The position numbers and the translations under genes are program-made. From NCBI GenBank assembly GCA_016800925.1, contig JABCPU010000218.1:1-64000 (forward strand): DNA of 64,000 nucleotides, given 5' to 3'. The notes below the pieces were generated by a model. That model searched no databases. It worked only from the letters and a program-made list of their open reading frames with translations, and was not told the DNA's origin. This document shows, in pieces, positions 20,836 through 32,497 of the stretch. Each line of letters opens with the position of its first letter. Position 1 is the first letter of the stretch. The stretch is from Suillus spraguei (taxonomy: Eukaryota > Basidiomycota > Agaricomycetes > Boletales > Suillaceae).

Positions 20836-23800
20836 GTGAATTCAACTTGGAGCCTTGTCAGCTTCGCAAGTCCATGGCAAGCTCATCATTCACTTGCCTG
20901 GTCTCATTTACTGACACTGAGTATCAAGAGTCAAAATGACTATCTATCTGAGTGGCAGTACAAGACCAAGGACTACTTGGACTTGCTCTGTCTGTCCAAA
21001 GGATGGAGTCTACAGATGTCACAGCTGTATGGGTGAGCTGCTCTTCTGCACTCATTGCTGCAGGACGGTTCACCACCTCATGCCTTTCCATTTGATCAGT
21101 CAATGGACTGGGGGATTCTTCAAGGACACTTCTTTGATCAAGATCAGGCTGAAATCCACCTTGGTCACCAGGGAGTGCCTTGTCCCAAAGCAACTGAAGA
21201 GTGGTACAACACAGATGATGAAGGAGAGTATTTCACCAAAGGCCCATAGGTACCTTTGGTCAATGATCTTGGATGATGATGGTGGTGGATACATTGGGGC
21301 TCACTCCTTAATGATCATATTCTGTCAATGTGCCAACTCTCTGAGTCCTGACATGCAACTATTCAAAACAGGTCTCTTCCCGGCATCTTCACTTCCCCAA
21401 AGACAGCATTCACATTGCAGTGCTGGATGACTTCCTGTTGGATAACCTGGAATGTGGGACTTCGGCGATGAACTACTACAGTAAATTAAGGAGAATCACA
21501 TCCAGCATGTTTCCTTATCTAGTTCCTGTGAGTGCTGTGGATGTCCTTCTCACAATGGCCAAAAGGATTGATATAGGGAATTGATGAGGGTGGACAGGCA
21601 GTGGAGACAGCTGAAGCAGCTCAAGTGGCATGGGTTCAGTTATGAGAAGTGAAAGCCAAAGGCAGGGGAGCTTGCTCTGTTCTGTCTGGCATGTCTGCAG
21701 CCTGGGGTAGATGTCAATTTGGCAGAAAAGAATGCGGCTGATCCTGCATGGCTGAATTTAAGATCCTTGGTGATGGATGGCAATTTCAAGGCCAAGCATA
21801 TGTTTCCAGCAAATCCGACCGACAAGGTAGCATTGACCAATGGCTGTTACAATTGTACATGCCCCTATTCATTTTCCTCTCATCTTTACCTTGTATATTA
21901 TGTAACACACATCTCGACTCGTATTCTCAATGCATCTGTACTATAGTCGCCTTCCATCTTTGGATATGCACTTGCATTCTCACATCTCTCTTGGTCCATG
22001 CGCACATATTGGCTTATTTAAGCACGCTGTATTACACTTGTGTACTTTACTTTAATCTTACTGTCTCCAACCTAAGTTGTCTAAATTGTTTCTAAGTCTA
22101 AGCACTCCTTAGCCTTAGTCATTATTCCTGATTGTCTTTGAGTCGCAACTCTTTGACTTGAACCTGTACTCGGAACCCTCCGTGTACTCTCATCCTCATT
22201 TTCTTTTGAACATAGTAGAACTTCCCAGCAGACCGGCTGTGTCTTTTCACTGTCGCTGGTGACACCATCCCAGTTCGTAACAATGGCCTTGGCTTTATGG
22301 TTGGTGATGCATGGTACAAAATGCATCTCACAGAGGCAAAGGATATTGTAAATTTGTCTGACTGCAACAATCACCCAGTGGTCAACCAGGCAAATGCTTC
22401 ACATGACAAGCTGGAAGCCATGGGATAGGTGGGTGTGCTTATGCTAGACACAGCTGTTTTGTCCCACATTCGATGGTGGACTTTCAGAAGGGGGAAAGGT
22501 TCGCCGACCAATATTGTAACTTGCTTGATATGAACTGATTCTTTGGTCGGCAAAGGCAGATGAACATGGACTACACACTGTGTCAAGCTCTGGGGTACAA
22601 GGCCAATGGAATTGACCAGGCATTGACTTTCTATGACATCAATTGTCAATACCACGAGACATCTCCACCAGCGGGTTGATGGGTCACCTTATCTCGACTT
22701 CCATGGGGCATGGAGGTTATCCTGGCATTGGGCTCTGGCATGTCCACAGCTGTCAAGACAAATTCTATGTATGGTATGCATCAAACTTCATCACTGGTGC
22801 TGCCAGGATCGATGGTGAAATTATGGAGACTCTGTGGGCACCCTTAAACATTATATCACCATTGGCGAGGGGAATGTCAACCCCCCACTGAAAGGAATGT
22901 TTGGATTTTCAAATGAATGACTGCAATTTTATGAAGATGATGCACATCAGTGAGCTATGTCATTTGACTGATATCACAAATTCACATTCATTCAGGTAAG
23001 TTCCTCTGCCAAAAATTCAAGGAAGCTGTGCAGGGAGTCTGAGATAGCCAATATGCATTTGACCAATTGAGCAAGACCACTGATGATGATACTCTTATCA
23101 AATGGGAAGTAGATGCTGCTGCAGCTCAGGATGACCGCCTCCATAATCCCAGCGTCATGGACATATATGAAGTTCAATTGACTAAAGGTCTGTGGCAATA
23201 GAATAACCATTACTATATGCTCATGGATTGGCAAAGCACTGACAAGGAAACAACAAGAGTTGCACTTGTTGAACCATCAGCCAAGATGGCCTGCCAGTAA
23301 GATACATTGTGGTGCTGCAACATGGCTAGTATCTGGAATAACACTGGAGGAGGCGCAAGTTGCCCTCCTGATTGATGCAAATAAACTGGGAAAACAGCTG
23401 ACTGATGCTGAGAAGCTAGCAGTAGCTCAGCACCAAGACAGACTGCAAGGTAAAATTGATGAATTTGTCAGGGTGGCAGTGACATTTCTCGGCGATCAAT
23501 TAGACAGCTATGACCAGTTGGACCTCATGATCATGATGTTGGATACTGCAGATTTAGATTATGCAGGGTCATCATCTGATGATCTTGATTGGCCAGATGA
23601 CGAAGACTGATATGACATGCTGGTCAAGTTCAATCCCAAGACCATGGTAATTTCACTGCCCTCCAACATTGGTATTGAAAGATGTGCCAAGTGGGGCGTC
23701 GCCGACCTGGTACTGCAAGAAATATTATTGAGAGAAGGTCAAGCAAATGATGCATTGCATGCCATCAGGGTTAACATAGCTGACAAGGCTGTTTCTCTTT
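20836..23800 (+). pseudogene. KDZ transposase with CxC2-like cysteine cluster, broken
   Basis: The N-terminal part carries the CxC2-like cluster typical of these enzymes: TCSVCPKDGVYRCHSC, ELLFCTHCC, MPFHLISQWTGGFF (about 20,970-21,140). Preceding DYLSEWQYKTKDYL is in another frame, so an indel lies near 20,990. Catalytic-region blocks follow the solo LTR: GFMVGDAWYKMHLTEAKDI (about 22,290-22,345), ALTFYDINCQYH (about 22,620-22,655), LWHVHSCQDK (about 22,735), and ASNFITGAARIDGEIMETLW (about 22,780-22,840). The C-terminal region at 23,260-23,610 is one open stretch with an acidic end (SSDDLDWPDDED). The LTR insertion, stops and frameshifts make this a dead copy. Confidence 0.78.
21845..22282 (+). 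repeat. Solo LTR with perfect 5-bp target duplication
   Basis: A 438-bp solo LTR of the same or a related chromovirus family, bounded by TGTTAC and GTAACA. It is flanked by ATGGC at 21,840-21,844 and again at 22,283-22,287. Removing the LTR and one ATGGC rejoins the KDZ reading frame exactly (ALTNG to LGFMVGD), which confirms the insertion point. It has many substitutions relative to the three full copies, so it is older. It arose presumably by LTR-LTR recombination. Confidence 0.93.
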
Positions 23801-23876
23801 CGCACCACAGTTTGGTTGGCAAAGTCACAAGCTCGGGTCAACCAGGGCATGGGCCCGGGTGCACTCGGTGGACAAA

Positions 23877-24345
23877 TGTTACGAACTGGGGTGGCGTCAC
23901 CAGCGACAGTGAAAAGACACAGGCGGTCTGCTGGGAGTTCTTACAATGTCAAAAGAGAACAAGGTGAAAGTACAAGGAACGTGTTCCGAGTACGATCAAG
24001 GGTTCAGCCTCAAGACAAGTCTAAGAGGTATCCGCGAGAATAGAGACTAAGGCTAAGGAGTGCTTAGACTTAGAGACGATTCAAGACGACTTAGGTTGGA
24101 GACCTAAGCGAAGGAGATTCCAGGTAAAACCCAGTAAGATTAAAGTAGGGAATCTACTACAAGTACACTGTGCTTAAATAGGCCAATATGTGCGCACAGA
24201 CCAAGAGAGTGTGAGAAGTAAGTGCGTATCCAAAGAAGGAAGGCAACTATAGTACAGATGCGTTGAGCATATGAGTCAGAGTCATGTTATGTAATATACA
24301 AGGTAAATGAGTAGAAAATGAATAGGGGCACGTACGATTGTAACA
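23877..24345 (-). repeat. 3' LTR of chromovirus copy 3
   Basis: A 469-bp LTR with TGTTAC and GTAACA ends. The transcript-start 11-mer complement AAGATTAAAGT is at 24,136-24,146 on the plus strand. The polypurine tract (plus-strand TTACCCCC then T-run) adjoins at 24,346-24,358. Confidence 0.92.
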
Positions 24346-24377
24346 TTACCCCCTTTTTACACGTAAAGTCACCGACT

Positions 24378-25796
24378 TTACTCACTTTGGTTCGCATAGT
24401 AAACGGGATCATCGCTAAACTCGTAGTCTTCATCAGCAAAGATCCACTCATCATATACTTGGCTTCTTCAAGACCAGCGCGCGTTAGATCCTTCTCTTTT
24501 CTCCGAATACGTTCATCGTCAAGTGCTTTTCCCAAGCACGAAGTGCGTCATAGAATCCTTCATCCTTCCAAGTTAATTCGAAGGGAGGAGGCCCACTCGT
24601 GAGGACATAAAGGATAAATGAGTGGCGACCATATCTGCAAACCTTGCACTGATATTCCGCGCAATTCTTTGACGATGTCCTAGCAAGCCACAGATCGGCA
24701 CTTCATGTTCTCGTCAGGGTTGGAATGAACTGCCGAAGGGAGATGGAGAGATGATGGGTGGGACTAGTGGATCTGGCGCGCTTCTTTCCCTTTTCTTCCT
24801 CATACGTTTTAAGGCAAGGGTTTGCCGCTTAAGCTGCGCTGTTGGCGGGGATAAGTGTATGCTGACGTAGGGAGGTCCGGGTAACTTGCTCGTTCGCAGC
24901 CGCAAGAGTTCGTGGAGAAGAGGGAAGTGATGCCGAAGTCTTTTACTAAGACTGGTGAAACGGGATCCATAGGACCGAATGACGATGGGATAGACATGGA
25001 GGTGTATATGAAGGTCGCGAGTCGAGGACCTATGTTACCAGTTCAGTGGTAGAGATCCTATAGTTTTGCGGCTCGACTGTTCTCTGTGCATGGTTCATAC
25101 AGCCATGCGGATGTCATGAGAGACGGTAATGGGAGGTGGTGAGGTTGGTCGTTGAATCGGGGATGGGGTTCGTGGAGAGCAAGGTACTTTGGTCTGCTGT
25201 AGATCGGTAATAGTTTCTTCCACTAAGTTTCTGGCTGCTCTTGTTTCAGCGACTGACTGTTGAATGGTTTCGACGACTTGGTTTGTAAGTTGTCCGATCT
25301 CTTGGACAGCAGTGTATAAGCCAGTAAAGGCATCAAGACTAGTATAAGCGCGTGAAGAAGAGGGTGCTGGGATAGGAAGTGGCGTATCTTCCTGCGGAGA
25401 GGGAGGTCGAGCAACACCTGCTCGACGCTCGGCAATGATGTGAATAGCTTCTTCAACATCATTCTTAAAGGAATCGGGAAGAAGCAACATAGCGTAAGCA
25501 CGAATGCGTTTTTGAAGATGAAGGAAGCGGTGACGGAGAGTAATTTCCGTTGTTTCTTTGGCAGTGGCTTCAATGAGGGCTGCATACGAATGATGTTGAC
25601 GATGAGGAGGCAGGGAAGGCGCCTCTTTCAGTAAGGATTCTTTCGATTTCGAGGGCATGTCCCTCGCAGAGAATGGCGGCTTCGATGTAGAGGAGTTATC
25701 GATTTCAGCGGTAAGGGTTCCGTATCGTTCAGTTTCAGAGTCGGAGTCATTGGTGGCAGCGACGACGGGTGTAATGTAAGCAGTGGGGAAAGACAT
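24378..25796 (-). pseudogene. Accessory third frame (ORF3) of chromovirus copy 3
   Basis: The first half is open for about 230 codons from MSFPTAYITPVV, apart from one short frame slip. It shows a helical stretch (LLLPDSFKNDVEEAIHIIAE), a Pro/Ser linker (PPSPQEDTPLPIPAPSSS), and a second helical stretch (AVQEIGQLTNQVVETIQQSV). The second half, including the cysteine cluster near 24,630-24,700, is degraded by many one-base losses at 24,700-25,150. This is the copy that best shows the intended N-terminal half. Function unknown. Confidence 0.6.
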
Positions 25797-25849
25797 TTCA
25801 ATTTTGTTGGTAGTGATCAAGTGCTATGCGGTTGATTGACTGGAAGAAA

Positions 25850-28800
25850 TCAGAGGGCGTGTTGCTTCTTATAAGCATTCAGATTCGAGCGGAGTTCTTC
25901 AAGTTCTTTTCTGGGAGCCATTCGTTATCTCCCGATGATATCCTTTCCAGGAAACAGATACGTCGGCGATTGCCGGTTCCTTTGTGAGAAAGAATGCTTC
26001 GATTTCATATTCTTCTTCTTCTTCGATGATTCAGGTGGTGGTTCGGGAAGTTCGGCCGTGTACGTCTGTTTCGCTATAGGATGATAAGACAGAAGCATGG
26101 AACGTGGGTGAATCTTCCACTGCGGAGGAAGCTTGAGTGTGAACGTGATGGGTGATAAGACATCGATGATCGGGAAAGGTCCGTATCGTTTCGGTGCCAG
26201 TTTCCTTGATGGGAGTTTAGTCTAAGATTAGCGGCAGATAGCCAAACCTTATCTCCGATCTTCCATGGGATGTACTTATCTCCTCGGGATCGTTCGGCCA
26301 TTGTCTGCATGCATGTTGTGACAGGCGATTGCTTCTTCTCTTATCTTCTGCAGAGATCGTACTCGATCTTCTGCTGCGGGGACTGATGAATCAGGGATAG
26401 ATGAGGGATAGCGCGTGGTTCATATCCCATCATCAAATAGAAGGGTGATGCATTCCTTGCATCGTGTTTTCGGTGGTTGTGGACGAATTCGCGATTGGTA
26501 GTGTTCTACCCAATCTTCGGGGTTGTTACGGCAGTAAATGCGGAGGTATGTTTCAAGTTCTTGATTTAGCCTTTCGTTTGACCATCAGTCTGTGGGTGGT
26601 AAGCCGTGGATGGAGCGATGACGTAGTCGAGAAGTCGGGCAAGTTCCTTTGAGAAGCGAGATAGGAATTGCGGTCCTCGATCCGAATAACTTTGTCATGG
26701 AGTCCAAATCGTCGGTAAACATGTTTTAAAAATAGCTTAGCCACACCTTCTGAAGTGATGGTTTTCAAACAAGGGATAATAATTACCCCCTTCGTAAGGC
26801 CATGGTCTACCACGACCATGATACTGTCAAAGCCTCCAGAGACGGGAGGTCAGTGATAAGATCGACGAGACTGGGAGAACGGGCGAACAGCCGACGAGGA
26901 ATAGGCGTGAGCGGAGGTCGAACGGGATGAGTATCCGCTTTCATTTGCTGACAAAGGGCGCAACCCTCAACGTATTTCCGAATATAAGAGCCCATTGCAG
27001 GCCACCAGGCTTCCGTTTACGAGTTCTTCAGTTTTGAATCTACCGGGGTGTCCCGCGGTAGGATGATCATGATACCTTTTCAGGATATCGGAGCGATGCG
27101 CCGGGGAATATAGCGCGGTTCTTAAAATAGAGGACGTTCTCCTCAATCTTCCAATCAGAGAGTGCCGATTTCATAGGAGGAGGCACACGCCATCAAGGGC
27201 ATCAGACGCCGTCTTGAAGACAGGGTCGTCGAGGGGTCAGAGGATGAAGCACATCCTTCAAGTCGGTGTCAATAAGACGAACGAATAGAGCGTCAGGGAG
27301 GAGGGTCTGGTCCTCGTTATCGTCTTTGCCAGAGTCATAATCAGGCCGGCGGGATAGTGCATCAGGTACTGCTAATTTAGTACCTGCAACGTGATGCAGT
27401 TCGATGTCGTAAATAGACAAAATCAATTGCCAACGTGCTTGGCGACGGGTAAGCTTCTGTGCACTTCTAAAGTACAGAAGGTTCTTATGGTCGGTGAATA
27501 CCAGGACGGGTGTGGGTTTCCTTCGAGATAATGACGCCATTCGTTCAGTGCCCGGATCACGGCAAGGAGTTCCCGATCAAAGATCTGGTAATTGCGTTCT
27601 GCGGGTTCAAAGACTGTGAGAGATATGCACATGGGTGATAAAACCATTCTCATCAGTCTGTAGGAGAACTCCCCAGTTGCTACAAGCGAAGCGTCGGTAG
27701 CAATGGCAAATTGTCGGGAAGGATCAGGGTTTGGAGTACCGGTTGGGAAGTGAAGCGTCGTTTCAATTCTTCGAAGGTGTCCATACATTCGGTTGACCAC
27801 TCAAAGGCCTTATCTTTCTTTGTCAAATCGATAAGGGTCGGCGATGTCAGAATAGTGGGAAATGAATGTGCGGTAGAAGTTGCAAAAACCGAGGAATGAC
27901 CGAACATCTTTTACAGATTTCGGGATTGGCCATTCAGAGATTCCCTTGGTCTTGGCGGTATCCATAGCAACTTGTCCGGGGCGAATTATCATTCCGAGGT
28001 ATTCCACTTCTTCTGCATCGAAGGTGCATTTCTCCGGTTTTAAGAACAGGTGTTCTTTTCGTATTTTCATCAAAACTCGTCTGTCCGTTCGCGGTGTTCT
28101 GCCATTGTTGTAGAGAAAATCAGGATATCGTCCATATAGATAACCATCCATCCTTCATTGATTTCTTGTTGAAAGGTGCGATTCATGTATGCTTGAAAAG
28201 TTGCTGGGGAATTGCAAAGGCCGAAGAACATGACGTTTGGTTCGAAGAGGCCGAATTCCGTAGTAAAAGCAGCTTTCCACCTATCATCAGGATGGATGCG
28301 AATGTTATTATAACCGGACCGGATATCCATTTTCGTAAAGAACTGGCGTTATGAAGACGTGCGACAAGGGAAATAGGGAGTGGAGCGGGTATGCGTTCTT
28401 GACTGTCCAATCATTGATGTAGCGATAATCTTGACAGGGCGCAGTTCTCCGCTCTTCTTTCCTACAAAGAAGAAGCCACTAGCTTGAGGTGATTTCGATT
28501 CTGAGATAAAGCCTTTCGCAACGTTTTCATCGATAAACGTTTTGACAGCAGCGCGTTCTTTTTCCGATAGCGGGTAAACCTTAGACGTACGAGGGATAAA
28601 ACCGGGTTTGGTGTCGATCCGATGATCAATACCAGGGCGTTCGGGGGTAGTTTGTTCAACCCGTCTTTAGCAAAGACGTCTGCGAAATCGTGCAAATAGT
28701 TCGGGACCAATTCTTCGAAAGATTTCTTTTTCTTTTCTTCTCGTCTGTGCGAATTCCTGAGCTTTGTTACTATATTTCGGAGAGGGAGAGGGATTGTGGA

Positions 28801-29903
28801 GTAGTGGAGGATTGTTCGAGTTGAGAAGTTCCATCACGTGTCAAGGGTGTATCCATGGGTACTTCTTCTATAATCCTCATACTAACTCCATCGGTATCGT
28901 ATTCCACAAGAAATTCTCCATCTCCTAGTTCGTAAGAGGAAATTTCGCGCACTTCTGGCGCATGCCAGACATCGTTCATAGTATCGAATTGGTCATCATC
29001 CTCAGTTGGAATCAACGAGGGCACGGGTTCTTCTTTATCGGGATTTCTTCTAGTGAAGCTGAAAGGGTTTTCGGGGGAATGAAGAACTTGGATAGTTTCG
29101 GTACATTGGTGCTTCGTCCTGGGAGTTCTTCTTCCGTTTTCCTCTTTCCATGCTTCTGTTCTTCTATTGGCCGCTGCTCAATAGGTTCTTGTCCGACCCG
29201 ATGCTCGGGTTCAGATTCATTTTGCGTTTCTCGCGCGGGGAATCGGTGATATCGCTCGTGGTAACTGTACACGTGGGGGGTTCTATAGTACGTGGCATTC
29301 GTACTTCTGGTTCTGGATCTCAGGGACCTCAATGGGAGATGCAATGAAGGGTTTTGGAAGACGGGAATGTTGCCACCTAGTGTGATTGAAGAGTTGGGGC
29401 AACCCGTTCTTCTTTCGGTCGTTATCCAAATCAATCTCGATCTCGTCTGATTTATCCATCCGCGGAAGGACAAGTGTTTCAGCAGCCCAATCTATAATTG
29501 GGTTCATTGCTCGTAACCATGGAATTCCAAGAAGGATTTGATCTCTTCTTCCTAGTTTGGTAATGTTGAATTTTCCATACATGGTTCGATCGTCAATCTT
29601 GACCACTAGAAGGCAGTAATGCGTGATTGGCCCTCCTTTTATGAGGGTTCCATCTGCCGTTGTAACTCGAAAGGGTTCTTTGAGTTTTCGTCGTGTGATT
29701 TGATGGAGTTTCACAAACTCTTCTGAGATGAATGTTCCTGCTGCTCCCGAATCGATAACAGCAGTGGTGTCGACGGATTTCAAGCGAGTACGCGAGTGGA
29801 GGGTGATCAGGACATGAAGTTCTTTTCTTTCACCTACAGCGCGTACAAGTCTTAGTATTACATTGGGAGAAACATACGTCGAGTCTTTGTTTCTCCACAT
29901 CAA
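25850..29903 (-). pseudogene. Pol polyprotein of chromovirus copy 3 (frameshifted)
   Basis: The protease region is open for 206 codons (29,283-29,903), with [12 protein letters not shown] at its start and [11 protein letters not shown] at about residue 58. Reverse transcriptase (YMDD at about 28,130), RNase H (TDAS, about 27,695), integrase zinc finger (about 27,010-26,960) and core (about 26,820), and chromodomain (about 26,010-25,860) follow in order. Breaks occur near 29,280, 28,460, 27,830, 27,680 and 26,880. Confidence 0.86.
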
Positions 29904-29922
29904 AAATCCTGCACGACCCGTC

Positions 29923-30734
29923 TCACGGTTTCTTCATCTTCTTCTTCCCCTTTGACTTCGGTTTGCCGGAGCGGGGTCTTCTTCTTTCGTCAGGACAATT
30001 ATGGATGCGGTGTCCTGTCTTTCTACATCTGAAGCATTGTCCTTTCTTCATGCATTCGGATCTCTCCATGTCGGAGATTCGATCTACGACCATTGCGTTG
30101 GAATCACGGTTCGGAATATACCGTGCATTCCCGTAGTTTTTCTTCTTCTGTTGTGGAATATGACGTGTCCTCATGGCGTTAAGCCGATGATGGGCGTTGT
30201 CAATAGCAATACATTGCAGCACAACATCTCTGAATATTTCGGAGACATCTCCCATATTGAAAAGCTTTGTGAGGATACCCCAGTTAAGCCATCTTGGAAG
30301 AACTGAATCTTTGTTGCGTTATCGGTGATTGAGCCTTGGCTGCAAGTGCCTCAAAGTCAGTGACGTAGGTATGAGATCTCCAGTTCCTTGTTTTAGGTCT
30401 CTGAGGCGCGTAAGCGCGGTCATTTTGTATCCACTGGTTCGAATGCTTCTTTGAAGCTCTTCATAAAATCCACCATCGTCCCATAACCAACTTTTTGTCC
30501 TGATGTGTCGGTAGATTGGGCGTGTTCAAGGAATCGTTCCTTCCATGACTTGGCATTCTTTTCGGTCATGAAGGATGTTATGTAGATGATCTTCTGCTTG
30601 TCGGTGGTGTAAAGCTTTTCATTGATGTCAAAGTGCAAGTTGCACGACTGGATAAACTCGCGAGAGTTATCACGATCTCCATCAAAACCAGTTGGTTGAC
30701 CGATCTTATACTCGAATTCTTTGGTTGACGACAT
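29923..30734 (-). pseudogene. Gag of chromovirus copy 3 (one main break)
   Basis: Open from MSSTKEFEYKIGQ (30,734) for 104 codons, through the conserved SREFIQSC, IIYITSFMTEKNAK and MVDFMKSFKEAFEPVD segments. It resumes at 30,255-29,923 with the zinc knuckle CFRCRKTGHRIHNC and a Lys-rich end. One region of frameshift near 30,300-30,420 separates the two parts. This is the best-preserved Gag of the three. Confidence 0.86.
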
Positions 30735-30923
30735 GGTTGATGATTCTTCTGATGAGTTATACTTTCTCGGTGCCTACACGCGCTGTCTTGCTGTCCGTCA
30801 GGGCTTTCTTCTGTCAGAGGGCTTCTCTTGACAATCTGCTCAGCGTACGCGTACGCTAGTCTGCTAATCTAGGCGATCAGGGTTCAGGGGCGAAGACTGG
30901 ATAGTCGACGATCAAAAAATGGG

Positions 30924-30934
30924 ACTTTAATCTT
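30924..30934 (-). promoter_or_regulatory. Self-priming primer-binding site, copy 3
   Basis: Plus-strand ACTTTAATCTT, one base from the LTR at 30,936. It is identical to the site in copies 1 and 2 and complementary to 24,136-24,146 in sense orientation. Confidence 0.75.
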
Positions 30935-30935
30935 T

Positions 30936-31409
30936 TGTTACGAACTGGGATGGCGTCACCAGCGACAGTGAAAAGACACAGACGGTCTGCTGGGAGTTCT
31001 TACAATGTCCAGAAGAGGACAAGGTGAAAGTACAAGGAACGTGTTCCGAGTACGATCAAGGGTTCAGCCTCAAAGACAAGTCTAAGAGGTATCCGCGAGA
31101 ATAGAGACTAAGGCTAAGGAGTGCTTAGACTTAGAGACGATTCAAGATGACTTAGGTTGGAGACCTAAGTGAAGGATGTTCCAGGTAAAACCCAGTAAGA
31201 TTAAAGTAGGGAATCTACTACACGTACACTGTGCTTAAATAGACCAATATGTGCGCACAGACCAAGAGAGACGTGAGAATGTAAGTGTGTATCCAAAGAA
31301 GGAAGGCAACTATAGTACAGATGCGTTGAGCATATGAGTCAGAGTCACGTTACGTAATATACAAGGTAAATGAATAGGAAAATGAATAGGGGCACATACG
31401 ATTGTAACA
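30936..31409 (-). repeat. 5' LTR of chromovirus copy 3
   Basis: A 474-bp complete LTR with TGTTAC and GTAACA ends. It is the only complete 5' LTR in the window, because those of copies 1 and 2 are truncated at the palindrome centre. Confidence 0.92.
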
Positions 31410-31640
31410 TCGGCCCACCCATCTATGTAATACACCCCACGTCGGCCCACCTGTATATGTAATATTCTCTCACCTCAGCCCACCCGTATATGTAATATTC
31501 TCTCACCTCGGCCCACCCATATATGTAATATTCTCTCACCTCAGCCCACCCGTATATGTAATATTCTCTCACCTCGGCCCACCCGTATATGTAATATTCT
31601 CTTACCTCAGCCCACCCATCTATGCAACAATATTTGCCTT
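31410..31640. repeat. 33-bp minisatellite, alternating CGGCCCACC/CAGCCCACC
   Basis: Six units start at 31,443, 31,476, 31,509, 31,542, 31,575 and 31,608. Each reads C(G/A)GCCCACC, then (G/A)TATATGTAATATTCTCTC. Units with CGG and CAG alternate strictly, so the true period is 66 bp. Confidence 0.9.
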
Positions 31641-31689
31641 GCATCTCTCTTCAGCCCAGCTGTCTATAATATCCTACTCTACATACTAC

Positions 31690-31900
31690 CCAGATGGGCC
31701 CACCCACCTCTGTTGGGGATGATATCCCCCTGGCCCATCCGTCAACATCAGAAATCATGTTTCCCTCGGCCCACCCGTCTCTCCCGAAAATACAAGTCTC
31801 CTGGCCCACCCGTCTCCATCAGAAATAATATTCCCCCCAGCCCATCCGTCAACATCGAGGGTATACATAACCTCGGCCCATCATCCGCTGGCCCGTCTTT
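31690..31900. repeat. Degenerate GGCCCACC repeat array
   Basis: Six to seven imperfect units of about 35-40 bp with TGGCCCACCCGTC and CATCAGAAATCAT-like text. They probably continue the subterminal repeat of the KDZ transposon. Confidence 0.65.
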
Positions 31901-32497
31901 GACAGGATATTATGTGGGTCGGGTGACCCATATAGTACGGAGTTTGTCACTGAAGGGGCTCGTTTTTGGTAGGTTTTGAAGGGTGTCCATGTTTTAGTTG
32001 GGCTTAGGTGAGTCTGATGTTAGTCTTTGACAGGTTCTGGGCGGTGCATTTTATTTTTGCCTAGAGTGTGAACTTATCAGAGTTTTTCATTTCAGTTTTG
32101 GGGTGGATCGTGATGGTTGTGGTGAGGGTGGTGTTTTATTTTGCTTGTGTGCAGATTGTCGTTATGTTGGCAGGGTCAGATATATTAGGGCCGGTGTTGA
32201 GTCTGTCAGGCTTAGGTTTTATGGTGAGTATTGTTGAGTTTTGTTTTGTTTTCGGTTGGTGGGTCTCAAAATTTTATCTGTTCAGACGTTCGATGGAAGA
32301 TGAAGGGTTTCATATATTGGGGCCAGTGGTTGACTGTGAACGATTGTCGTTCGACCTTGCCCGCAGATTGCGTGGGAAAAAAACGACCATGGTGGTGGTT
32401 ACGAGTTCAAGGACGGACTCTTGGGACACCGTGGGACTATCTAGTAATATCCTTTCCCAAAGAACATCGCTTCCAAAGCATATACTAAACCGCCAAT
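31901..32497. other. T/G-rich stretch, no supported gene
   Basis: An open frame at 32,068-32,550 gives a hydrophobic peptide, but its composition follows the TG-rich DNA and no family is recognisable. It is probably the outer end of the transposon or intergenic DNA. Confidence 0.4.

Larger units (their letters stand above)
23877..31409 (-). mobile_element. Chromovirus (Ty3/Gypsy) copy 3, minus strand
   Basis: A complete third copy, 7.5 kb, inserted in the KDZ region. The upstream LTR is at 30,936-31,409 and the downstream LTR at 23,877-24,345. Primer site, polypurine tract, Gag, Pol and ORF3 are all present. Flanks are ACAAA on the left and TCGGC on the right, so there is no target duplication. 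The two LTRs differ at several positions, which suggests this copy is not recent. Confidence 0.92.
20290..31900 (+). mobile_element. KDZ-type DNA transposon, interrupted
   Basis: A composite region bounded by arrays carrying GTGGGCC (left, 20,290-20,560) and its complement GGCCCAC (right, 31,410-31,900). Both sides share ACAGGTGGGCCGA in opposite orientation. Between them is a decayed KDZ transposase (about 20,830-23,800, plus strand), split by a solo LTR at 21,845-22,282. A full chromovirus copy at 23,877-31,409 separates the transposase from the right-hand array. Reading both arrays as the subterminal ends of one transposon is an inference; exact termini and target duplications were not found. 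Confidence 0.55.

Noticed and set aside
31423..31644. Repeat protein WAEVREYYIYG (11-residue repeats)
   Set aside because: It is only the translation of the 33-bp minisatellite on one strand; it has no gene context and both strands read open by chance of the period.
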